Assembly: GCA_902782445.1 (NCBI GenBank)
Contig: CACZNC010000009.1
Coordinates: 1 to 60,429 of the forward strand
Reading direction: 5' to 3'
DNA: 60,429 bases
DNA from: an uncultured Ruminococcus sp.
GTDB taxonomy: Bacteria > Bacillota > Clostridia > Oscillospirales > CAG-272
Part shown: one piece after another, positions 45,488-53,467 of the stretch
Numbering within the stretch: the stretch's first letter is position 1
Layout: each line of letters begins with the position of its first letter
Position numbers and translations under genes: made by a program
Notes under the pieces: model-generated
The model's input: the letters and a program-made list of their open reading frames with translations, nothing else
What the model was told of the DNA's origin: nothing
The model's database searches: none

Positions 45488-46447
45488 ATGGCTACGGCTG
45501 AGCAGATAAAGAGTTTAGTCAAAGCATATAGCTTGCGCGATGATGAAAAATTTAAAACTGTGGTTCTGCAAATTGCTGCCCATGAAGCCAAACTAGGGCA
45601 TGGAAGTATCGCGCAGGAACTAAAGAAAGAAGCTGACAACATAGGAAAAAAGCCTATGATTGGTAGACCATTAAATATAGGTAGTCCCATGTTAGACTAC
45701 ACGATGCCTTGTTTGGAGCTCAAAGAGCTCATAGTCAGTGATACCACCCTTCATAAAGTTGAGCGTATATTAATTGAATATCGAAACAAGAACAAGTTGT
45801 ATAAGAGTGGACTTTCAAACAGAAGAAAGATACTCTTGGAAGGTAGTCCTGGTACTGGGAAAACCATGACTGCATCTGTAATTGCCTCAGAGCTAAAGTT
45901 GCCATTGTTTACTGTTCAAGTAGATAAGATGGTAACAAAATTCATGGGAGAAACTAGTATTCGGCTCCGTCAAATTTTTGAGAGTATGTCCTCCACGACA
46001 GGTATATATCTTTTTGATGAATTTGATGCTATTGGAGCTGACCGTTCATTGGATAATGAAATCGGTGAAATGCGTCGAATTTTAAACTCATTTTTACAAT
46101 TCATAGAAACAGATACCTCTGATAGTATCATTATAGCCGCCACAAACAACCAGAAAATACTAGATAAGGCCTTATTTAGACGATTTGATGATGTAATTCA
46201 TTATGATCTCCCAGATGATGATCAAATCCAGCGACTGTTTAATATAAAACTAGAAGGTTATACTAAAATAGGGTTATACGATTCTGATATTATCAGTTCT
46301 GCAAGAGGTCTCAGCCATTCAGAGATATCCCTTATATGCGATGATGCTATAAAAGAATCCATTTTGTATGATTCTCCAATAACGCAAGCAATGATAATCT
46401 CTTTGCTTAACGAGAGACACCGTATCTATCAAGGCAAGGAGGCATAA
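45488..46447 (+). CDS. ietA: AAA+ ATPase, IetA-like
   Basis: The 319-residue ATPase has Walker A at 119-126 (GSPGTGKT), Walker B at 173-180 (IYLFDEFD) and an Arg finger near FRRFDD (230-234). It precedes a subtilase gene by six bases. This pair matches IetAS: IetS is the protease toxin and IetA the ATPase that counteracts it, first described on an Agrobacterium plasmid and later reported among anti-phage systems. AAGGGAGG lies just before the ATG. The DNA is AT-rich against its surroundings. Confidence 0.8.
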   Translation: MATAEQIKSLVKAYSLRDDEKFKTVVLQIAAHEAKLGHGSIAQELKKEADNIGKKPMIGRPLNIGSPMLDYTMPCLELKELIVSDTTLHKVERILIEYRNKNKLYKSGLSNRRKILLEGSPGTGKTMTASVIASELKLPLFTVQVDKMVTKFMGETSIRLRQIFESMSSTTGIYLFDEFDAIGADRSLDNEIGEMRRILNSFLQFIETDTSDSIIIAATNNQKILDKALFRRFDDVIHYDLPDDDQIQRLFNIKLEGYTKIGLYDSDIISSARGLSHSEISLICDDAIKESILYDSPITQAMIISLLNERHRIYQGKEA

Positions 46448-46453
46448 ATAAAG

Positions 46454-48955
46454 ATGAGTGTTGAAAAGAAAAATATCTTGCTTACTGGCATTACCGAACC
46501 ATTACAGTACAAACCAAAAAGTAGTGGTGGCGGAAAGAAGCGAATTCCTGAAAGAAGTGATATTTCCTCCCATGCACAAAATGTCAGTAGCAAATACGAA
46601 ATCGCTTTACGTGATGCGTTATTATCTCGAGAACAAATTGCTGCGATCAAGTTGAAGGGTACATATGCAGTCTTTTCAAGTATGCAGGATTTTGATCTGG
46701 TTACGAAGAGTCTCGAAAACAGACCGTCTGGCATACGCCTATTGAATGTTCAAACCGATGGTGGTATCACAAAAGCTACTGTCTTTATCCCTGAAGGAAA
46801 AGAAGACTTCTTTCGGAAAAGGATAAATCAGTATGCTACCGAGAAAACAAAAAACGGAAATCCCAAAAATGCTGATTTAATTGCTAGTATAGAAGATATA
46901 AAGCTTGCTATGGTGGAATCGTTTTGGACAGATAAACTGGACAAACTACCTAACACCATTTCTGTTAATTGTGAAGTATGGCTTCGTTACGATGACGGAA
47001 AGGATCTCCCATGGACATTAGTTGAAGAAGAATTTCATCAGCTTTGTGATGAATATGGGATAATCGTCAATAAAGCTAGGCATATTTTATTCCCTGAGCG
47101 TACTGTGAAAATGGTTACTGCCAATAGGGAGCAACTCAAAATAATCCTCTCCAATTGTAATTATTTATCTGAGCTAAGAAGAGCAGAAGAAGCTACAACC
47201 TTCTTTACTTCACTTGATAAGTCTGATCAAAAATTGTGGGAAGAAGATTTGTTATCAAGATGTACATTCTCAGACACAAATGTGTGCATATGTCTATTGG
47301 ATGCTGGGATAAATGGTCAACACCCTTTCATTGCTCCATCTCTTGTCGAAAATGGATTGCATTCTATCAAATTAGAATGGGGTGTTGATGACAATCAAAA
47401 TCAACGTGGTCATGGAACAGAAATGGCAGGAATTGCTATCTACGGTGATCTTCAGGAAGCATTGGAAAGTACAAGTCAAGTTGATGTCAGTCACAAAATC
47501 GAATCTGTCAAGATTCTTCCGAGAGTAGGAGAGAATCCTCGTGACTTGTATGGCGCAATAACCCAAGAAGCTGTTTCATTGGCTGAAATAGATAATCCTT
47601 ACGCCAAACGAGTTATATGCATGGCAGTTACTGCGCCAGACTCCACAAATCCAGATGGACGTCCCTCTTCTTGGTCTGCAGCTTTGGATGAGCTAACCTC
47701 CAGCTCAGCAGAAGATGGTGAGAATCAGCGCTTGTTTTTGGTTAGTGCTGGAAATGTCCTTCCCTCTGCATTCGAAGAACTTGACTATCCTTCCCGAAAT
47801 ACTCTTGAACCAGTTCAGAACCCTGCTCAGGCTTGGAATGCTATAAGTATAGGAGGATATACTAGTAAGGTTGAAGTTCACAGTTATGATTTCCGTGGTT
47901 ATCATGCATTAGCAGAAAAAGGGGCACTTTCCCCATATAGCACTACTTCCGCTTCATGGAAAGGTAGTTGGCCTATTAAACCTGAAGTGTTATTCGATGC
48001 TGGAAATGTGGCAACAAATGGGGATGACTACGATAGTTGTGACGACCTGTCATTACTAACAACAGGTCATAGACATAATATAAATCTTTTCTCTACTATA
48101 TGTGCGACCAGTTCCGCTACAGCTCAAGCAGCGAATTTCTGTGCTAAGCTATATGCTGAATATCCCGATTTTTGGCCTGAAACAATTCGTGCATTGATGA
48201 TTCATTCTGCCACATGGACAGATCAAATGCACAGACAGTTCTGTTCTCGTGGAAGCAATACCTCAAAAGCGCAAAGAAGATATCTTGTTAGACATTGTGG
48301 ATATGGTATCCCAAATCTTTCCTACGCGATTCAGTGCCAGAACAATTCCGTCAATATGATCGTTCAGGAAGAGATACAGCCTTTCAAGAAAACAGGCAGC
48401 CAAGTTAAAATGAATGAGATGCACATTCATACTTTTCCTTGGCCAAACGAAGTATTAAGAGATCTTGGAGCCACTCAGGTCAAATTAAAAGTTACACTCT
48501 CATATTTCATTGAACCTTCACCCGGTGAAGTTGGGTGGAAAGATAGATATAGATACCCATCATTTGGATTGCGTTTCGAAGTTAACAAAACAGGGCAATC
48601 CCTCGATGAATTTCAACGTCAGATTAACAAACTAATGAATGAAACAGAATCTGACGACGAGGACACACCAAGAGGAGTGAATAACGACTGGTATCTTGGC
48701 GATAATACTCACAACTATGGATCTGTTCATTCTGATTTCATAGTTGCCAATGCTGTTGATTTGTGTGAATCTAAATATGTGGCAGTATATCCCGTCGGAG
48801 GATGGTGGAAAGAAAGAGCATATCTTGGAAAAAGCGAAAACAAAGCAAGGTATTCTTTGGTCGTGTCTTTATCAACCCCTGAAGTTGGCGTTGATTTGTA
48901 CAACCCGATTATAAATCAAATCACTATGCCAATAACAATTCCAATAACTGATTAG
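46454..48955 (+). CDS. ietS: subtilisin-like serine protease, IetS-like
   Basis: The 833-residue S8-family protease has a large N-terminal domain (about 1-275) of unknown structure. The catalytic triad follows: D283 in CLLDAGIN, H320 in RGHGTEMAG and S553 in CATSSATA, with oxyanion N434 in SAGN. The serine motif reads ATSSA instead of the usual GTSMA. There is no signal peptide, so it should act inside the cell. A C-terminal ~230 residues are beta-rich. It forms one operon with the AAA ATPase; together they look complete. Confidence 0.82.
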   Translation: MSVEKKNILLTGITEPLQYKPKSSGGGKKRIPERSDISSHAQNVSSKYEIALRDALLSREQIAAIKLKGTYAVFSSMQDFDLVTKSLENRPSGIRLLNVQTDGGITKATVFIPEGKEDFFRKRINQYATEKTKNGNPKNADLIASIEDIKLAMVESFWTDKLDKLPNTISVNCEVWLRYDDGKDLPWTLVEEEFHQLCDEYGIIVNKARHILFPERTVKMVTANREQLKIILSNCNYLSELRRAEEATTFFTSLDKSDQKLWEEDLLSRCTFSDTNVCICLLDAGINGQHPFIAPSLVENGLHSIKLEWGVDDNQNQRGHGTEMAGIAIYGDLQEALESTSQVDVSHKIESVKILPRVGENPRDLYGAITQEAVSLAEIDNPYAKRVICMAVTAPDSTNPDGRPSSWSAALDELTSSSAEDGENQRLFLVSAGNVLPSAFEELDYPSRNTLEPVQNPAQAWNAISIGGYTSKVEVHSYDFRGYHALAEKGALSPYSTTSASWKGSWPIKPEVLFDAGNVATNGDDYDSCDDLSLLTTGHRHNINLFSTICATSSATAQAANFCAKLYAEYPDFWPETIRALMIHSATWTDQMHRQFCSRGSNTSKAQRRYLVRHCGYGIPNLSYAIQCQNNSVNMIVQEEIQPFKKTGSQVKMNEMHIHTFPWPNEVLRDLGATQVKLKVTLSYFIEPSPGEVGWKDRYRYPSFGLRFEVNKTGQSLDEFQRQINKLMNETESDDEDTPRGVNNDWYLGDNTHNYGSVHSDFIVANAVDLCESKYVAVYPVGGWWKERAYLGKSENKARYSLVVSLSTPEVGVDLYNPIINQITMPITIPITD

Positions 48956-49490
48956 ATTATTTTAGTTAGCCTTTGGCTTTCCTGATTACCTCATTATGCT
49001 CCACAACTAACATTTCTCCTTTATCTAACAGGTGCATTTTCCGCATCAATCCCGCATTCTCCAAGTCAAGTCCAAGTCAAGAAGGGATCAGAGACGTTTT
49101 TCGATAGCCCCGCCAGGGTTCAGACAATTCGTCACTTTACAGACACGCCTCCCGGCTTCTCTTTCCGCTCAGACCCTTTCTTTGCCTGAGCGGTGCAATT
49201 TCTGCACAGCTTTCATCTGAGTCACGGCAGAAAACCAAGCGAATGTTTTGCCAAAATCCGGAAATAACCGGAGTCTATTCGTCAAAACGCCGGATCACCG
49301 AAACCGGGCATAATGTGTGTAAAGTTCCGCACTTCCCTGCTCCGCTTTCCGGTTTTGACCCATACCGTGACCCATACGCGGAAAAAGCACCCCGGAACAA
49401 TCGGACCTATTACCGCCAAAGACCATCCGGAATTCGAGAGAATACTGCTATAAACGGCCGTATTGTTCCGAATAGTATTTCTTATACCAT
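48956..49490. other. gene-free right end of element 1
   Basis: No gene is visible. A copy of the integrase 3'-flank sequence (CTTTCTTTGCCTGAGCGGTGC and on) lies at 49174-49208. A TGACCCATA pair is at 49356-49376. Confidence 0.55.
49356..49376. repeat. paired TGACCCATA motif, right arm site of element 1
   Basis: Two TGACCCATA copies 12 bases apart, 115 bases left of the second att core. The 21-base block is identical to that at 22086-22106. Confidence 0.6.
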
Positions 49491-49534
49491 CTCATAACCC
49501 GGAGGTCATGTGGTTCAAATCCCTTCCCCGCAAG
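49491..49534 (+). repeat. second att core, attR of element 1 and attL of element 2
   Basis: A perfect copy of 21923-21966 (the 3' end of tRNA-fMet). TGACCCATR pairs lie on both sides of it, at 115 and 112 bases, as expected for a junction between two tandem elements rather than between element and chromosome. Confidence 0.85.
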
Positions 49535-49542
49535 CTAAAAAG

Positions 49543-49584
49543 AAGCCTTTCCGAGGTCAAAAGCCTTCGGAAAGGTTCTTTTTT
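49543..49584 (+). terminator. terminator beyond the second att core
   Basis: A hairpin of about 11 pairs (GCCTTTCCGAGG with CCTTCGGAAAGG, one bulge) is followed by TTCTTTTTT. It lies nine bases beyond the tRNA-end repeat. Confidence 0.7.
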
Positions 49585-49645
49585 GTGCGTTTTCGGCGGA
49601 ATGACGGGTTTTAGTTGATTTGTGAATCAACTTGTTCGGAGGGGG

Positions 49646-49666
49646 TGACCCATGTTTTGACCCATA
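49646..49666. repeat. paired TGACCCATR motif, left arm site of element 2
   Basis: TGACCCATG and TGACCCATA lie 12 bases apart, 112 bases right of the second core, the same geometry as the left end of element 1. Confidence 0.58.
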
Positions 49667-49725
49667 TTTTTCGGGGCGGGGATAGCCTGGACTATTGTGG
49701 GAAAAGCTTATTCCATCACAAGTAC

Positions 49726-50637
49726 TTAGTAAAGCAATCCCTTTGAAGGTATTGAGGCAACTTTAAATGCATTTTTAATTGTTTGAGCCTCCTGCTCTCC
49801 TGCTCTACGAGCATCAGAAATAATTCTTTGATACTCAACAATTTGTGAAGGTTTCACACGGATTCCAAGTGCCGTTCCGCTATAATGCGCTTTATACATA
49901 CTATATGTATTGGGATAGACGCGCAAGCAATCATCACCACTAATGAAAGTAAACCACCCACCAGTTAACTTGCAAATCTGACTTATCATGTACAATCCAT
50001 AACCAGAATTGGACCATACATCACTACTTTTCAGCCCTTTTGCAGGATCGAATGAAGCTGAGACTCCTGGTTTTAATGCCCACCGTAAAGCTTCCTCATT
50101 TGATGTGATATAATTCTTGTGACTCTGGTTTCTTGACAGACTCTCGTATATGCCTATCCCTTCATCCAGAATAGCTATTTCGGCTAAATCTCGGCTCGGC
50201 CAATACTGACCACATAACCAAACATCATCTGTACCAGCGTGTTCAGGAATATTTCTTATCGCTTCCCTCAAAAGATATTGCAATAGCTTTTGAAACTCAA
50301 TATTCTTCTGTGAAAGGATCGTTGATAGGCGTTTTGCTTCCCATTCGATGATCTCACCTTGATCTGCGAAGTTTCCCTCTTCAAAAAATCTATTTGTCAA
50401 GTCTGAAATATTGATTTTGGTGAGCGGAATGTATGAAGAGCTTCCAAGTGCTTCACCAGGTGCTTTTCCATAGGGAAAACCCGCAGCTTGAAAAAAGCCC
50501 ATATGACATGCATATTGAAAGTTCACATCATCTTTATATATTAGTTGTAGCTGCTCCTGCGCCAAAGACCGCTGATGACAAAACTGCCTAATTGACGCGG
50601 CAGTCAGCAGCATGGGTAATGGCTCATAATTGGTCAT
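49726..50637 (-). CDS. GHKL-type ATPase (histidine-kinase-like fold), probably shortened
   Basis: The 303-residue protein has the Bergerat-fold motifs: an N box at 125-133 (EAIRNIPEH), G1 at 158-162 (DEGIG) and NSGYGLYMIS as G2. There is no phospho-acceptor histidine domain, so it is a stand-alone ATPase. The ATG at 50637 has no ribosome site. An in-frame TTG at 50742 has a good AAGGAG overlapping the end of the upstream gene, but a TAA (50682-50680) interrupts after 20 codons. The codons between, up to the ATG, read like protein (RIGFDDTYYFDVSD). So the gene has probably lost its first ~35 residues. It is last in the restriction operon. Confidence 0.65.
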   Translation of the reverse strand: MTNYEPLPMLLTAASIRQFCHQRSLAQEQLQLIYKDDVNFQYACHMGFFQAAGFPYGKAPGEALGSSSYIPLTKINISDLTNRFFEEGNFADQGEIIEWEAKRLSTILSQKNIEFQKLLQYLLREAIRNIPEHAGTDDVWLCGQYWPSRDLAEIAILDEGIGIYESLSRNQSHKNYITSNEEALRWALKPGVSASFDPAKGLKSSDVWSNSGYGLYMISQICKLTGGWFTFISGDDCLRVYPNTYSMYKAHYSGTALGIRVKPSQIVEYQRIISDARRAGEQEAQTIKNAFKVASIPSKGLLY

Positions 50638-50753
50638 ATCTGATACATCAAAGTAATATGTATCATCAAATCCAATACGTTACAGATACTGGCAAAACCA
50701 TATCGCACTTGACGTTGATAATTGTGGAACTGGTATTTTCAACTGATTACTCC

Positions 50754-51344
50754 TTATGTTATGTTCCGTTCGTATTCTTGGATCTCTCCGATCGCATACT
50801 CACAAACTGTATGGATGAAATCTGGCAAGAAATCAGAATAACCAATGATATCCTTGTCAAAGAAGTAGCGCCAGTCAACAAAGTAATTGCTAATCGCATC
50901 CAGATTGGTTTTCAGCGTTGCGTCATTCTGATGTGCTTTTTCCTTAATCAAATCGGAAAGAGAGGCCTTATGAACATCCGGTAAGGTATAAAACAGCTTG
51001 TCCAATTCGTGAATACAGTCAAACGTCCCGGTTTCTTTCAATATCAGCGCCTTTAGCGCCAATTCAGCAGCAAGTACACCGTTTGTTACCATAGCAGGGG
51101 TAAGATACGGGAGTTCTCCCGCGTTGCTCTCCTCATGGTACTGCTTCATTTTCTCCGGATCGCCGAACGGAACTCGGTATCGTCCCTCCAGTTCGCAGAA
51201 AACGATGTAAAACGCTTTGCAATCCAATAGCACACTGCTGGCGTCATACGGTTTCTGAAACAGAAGTTTCAGAAACTCGCAATCAGCAGTTTTCGCGCAA
51301 GATTGACATCTCTTTGGCTGCTTAATCTCGTATTTCTTTGGCAT
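50754..51344 (-). CDS. HEPN-like protein with Cys cluster
   Basis: The 196-residue protein has three N-terminal cysteines (C13, C16, C22) that could bind zinc. A helical part follows with AAELALKALILKE (92-104) and HELDKLFYTL (112-121), the pattern of HEPN domains. No clear RxxxxH nuclease motif is visible. The ATG at 51344 is preferred; a TTG at 51356 is also possible. It follows the trypsin-like gene directly and has the same AT-rich composition. Its partner function is not known. Confidence 0.6.
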   Translation of the reverse strand: MPKKYEIKQPKRCQSCAKTADCEFLKLLFQKPYDASSVLLDCKAFYIVFCELEGRYRVPFGDPEKMKQYHEESNAGELPYLTPAMVTNGVLAAELALKALILKETGTFDCIHELDKLFYTLPDVHKASLSDLIKEKAHQNDATLKTNLDAISNYFVDWRYFFDKDIIGYSDFLPDFIHTVCEYAIGEIQEYERNIT

Positions 51345-51356
51345 TCGATTACCCAA

Positions 51357-52037
51357 TTATGTATTCTTAGCGTATTCAATCAATTCAAAGAGGTAGGCGC
51401 TGTGTACAACAATAGCAAGTTTACCGCCCGTATTGTCTTGCCGAGTTCCATGGATAATACCATAGCATACTGGCGCATCGGCCTTTGCGAAACTGATAAC
51501 AGGGCCCCCGCTGAATCCCTGAGTTGAGGGTTTGTCCAGCATAAAGCACTTAAACAGACTTCCTGTTACATCGAAATGTGCTACCCACAAATCAGAAGCC
51601 GGATAGCTGTCGCATGTAAAAGGCGCAAACTCTAAATCAGAATATACATCGGGCATACCATACATCGTAACAATCGATTCTCTTTCCGGAACACTCGAAA
51701 AGCTCTTTTCGAAGAATGAGATTGGTAGAACATATAACGATAGATCAAGCTTTTCGTTCGGCTCAACCTCTAAAATAGCTATATCAGCAATTGGGTGATA
51801 TAGCCACATCACCATTTTGTTTAACTGATTAATCTTAAATGCAAACGGAAGCCCCGTTGCCAAATTCCTTACCCAGATATCTGTGTTGATAGTGGTATCT
51901 CTTGCAACGTGGGTGGCTGTCACCAAAAAGGTTTTTTCATCCTCTGTTTTAACAAAGAATCCTGTTCCGCCTGTCACACTATTGTTTTTGGCGGTTCTAA
52001 TCGCCACAATGTGTTTGAACATTTCGTTTTTCTTCAT
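51357..52037 (-). CDS. trypsin-like serine protease
   Basis: The 226-residue protein has a complete chymotrypsin-fold triad: H43 in VTATHVA, D85 in IADIAIL and S176 in GFSGGPV. It has no signal peptide or PDZ domain, so it should be cytoplasmic and single-domain. It lies 20 bases beyond hsdS on the same strand, in front of the HEPN-like gene. Standalone trypsin-like proteases next to effector genes are known in defence islands, where the protease may activate a partner by cutting. That role is inferred. Confidence 0.78.
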   Translation of the reverse strand: MKKNEMFKHIVAIRTAKNNSVTGGTGFFVKTEDEKTFLVTATHVARDTTINTDIWVRNLATGLPFAFKINQLNKMVMWLYHPIADIAILEVEPNEKLDLSLYVLPISFFEKSFSSVPERESIVTMYGMPDVYSDLEFAPFTCDSYPASDLWVAHFDVTGSLFKCFMLDKPSTQGFSGGPVISFAKADAPVCYGIIHGTRQDNTGGKLAIVVHSAYLFELIEYAKNT

Positions 52038-52057
52038 GGAGAGTCACACCTCAACTT

Positions 52058-53467
52058 TCATTTCAATTCATCGCACACGGCGAGGAGTTCGTTCACACGG
52101 TCAACGATACGCTGCTGCTCGGCAAGGGGCGGGAGCGGATACGCCAGCGATGCAATAGTATCCAGGTTAATGTTTTTTTGGGCGGATTTGGTTGCCTTGC
52201 TATCTAAAATGGCTTTATATGCCATAAGCATATAAAGAAAATATCTGTTGTCCTCAATCGGATTAAAAGCATTAAACCCCACAACACTATCCGGAAAACA
52301 TGCATCAAATTCAAGTATTCCGACATCAGCGATATTAGCAGCTATTGTTAAGCATAGTGTGCCTTTCGGCCATATCCGACTTTGAGCAAGCCCAATCTCG
52401 TTATAATAGGTATTGCATTCAGAAATATGTCCGTTTGAACGAGCAACATCTCCGGTTTGAATAAGAGGATAGGTTCCGTTGTCATATAGGATGTGGTCGT
52501 TTCTGGGTCTGTGTTTTGAACGCCCGCGAGATACTTCTCCTACGTCCGATAGCCGCACCCATTCCCATCCGTCTGGGAGCTCAAACGGCATTTCCTCTTC
52601 CGTGATCGGCTGGAGGGGCTTTTCTTTTTTGATCTTGCCCTCTTTGATGAGCCGCTCTTTTTCAGCGCGGATGCGTTTCAGCAGTTCGGAGGCGGGCTCG
52701 TCGGCGGGATTGCGCTCGGTGAGCTTGCCTTGGATCGCCTGCTGTAAAATGGATTTGCGGAGCTTGTCCGGGAACTCGGCGTTCAGCGCGGTCAGCCATT
52801 CTTCCGCTTTCCGGTATTCCTCCACCAGAGGCATCAGCTCTTCAATTTTTTCGACGATGCGCTTCTGCTCGGCAAGAGGTGGTACAGGAAATGGCATATT
52901 GAAGAACAGCTCTTTGTTCAGGTGGGGAATAGCAGACCCCGTTTTATTGTTACGGAATGCCAATTGTTTGAACTGCAAAAAATACAACACGTAACCAGCA
53001 AACAGCTCTTGCGGGAAGAAAAGCACCTTGAATGTACTTCCCATGTAGCCGTCCTCTGTCGCAGAAAAAACCTCTCCGGAGTTCTCGCCATCGACCAGAA
53101 TCAAACGTGTCCCTTTTGTTACGTATTTTCCCTCATTAATCATGGTAGCGACGGCTTTTCCACGCAGAAATTTAGCTTCTAAATATGGAAAGCTTATGCC
53201 TTTTTTCTTCTCCCCGTCCAACAGTTGACATATACTTCCGAGTTTAAGCCAGCACCACGATTCGGGAATGTCAAACGGCAAATCATCCGCTGAAAGGGCA
53301 GTTAGTGTTTTATACTTTTTAATTCTGCCAGCCTTTATCAGTGCGGCTTTTTCCACTTCGATCCGTTTTAGCAACTCCGATGCCGGTTCGTCGTGCGGGT
53401 CCTGCGGAACCAGTTTTCCCTGCACGGCCAACTGGAGAATGGCGTTTTTCAAATCCTGCGCTGTCAT
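52058..53467 (-). CDS. hsdS: type I restriction specificity subunit HsdS
   Basis: The 469-residue protein has two target recognition domains, each followed by a conserved helix region (PVPPLAEQKRIVEKIEELM and PLPPLAEQQRIVDRVNELL). The repeat ELLKRI.EK is seen twice, at the start and the middle. These recognise the two halves of a split DNA target. The ATG follows GGAGGG and overlaps the hsdM stop by 4 bases. The target sequence cannot be told. Confidence 0.92.
   Translation of the reverse strand: MTAQDLKNAILQLAVQGKLVPQDPHDEPASELLKRIEVEKAALIKAGRIKKYKTLTALSADDLPFDIPESWCWLKLGSICQLLDGEKKKGISFPYLEAKFLRGKAVATMINEGKYVTKGTRLILVDGENSGEVFSATEDGYMGSTFKVLFFPQELFAGYVLYFLQFKQLAFRNNKTGSAIPHLNKELFFNMPFPVPPLAEQKRIVEKIEELMPLVEEYRKAEEWLTALNAEFPDKLRKSILQQAIQGKLTERNPADEPASELLKRIRAEKERLIKEGKIKKEKPLQPITEEEMPFELPDGWEWVRLSDVGEVSRGRSKHRPRNDHILYDNGTYPLIQTGDVARSNGHISECNTYYNEIGLAQSRIWPKGTLCLTIAANIADVGILEFDACFPDSVVGFNAFNPIEDNRYFLYMLMAYKAILDSKATKSAQKNINLDTIASLAYPLPPLAEQQRIVDRVNELLAVCDELK

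Noticed and set aside
49726..50637. Histidine kinase of a two-component system.
   Set aside because: There is no phospho-acceptor helix, no membrane segment and no response regulator nearby.
23327..50682. Stop-codon reassignment as the explanation of the in-frame stops.
   Set aside because: All three stop codons occur as lesions, and the same codons end normal genes. Decay is simpler.
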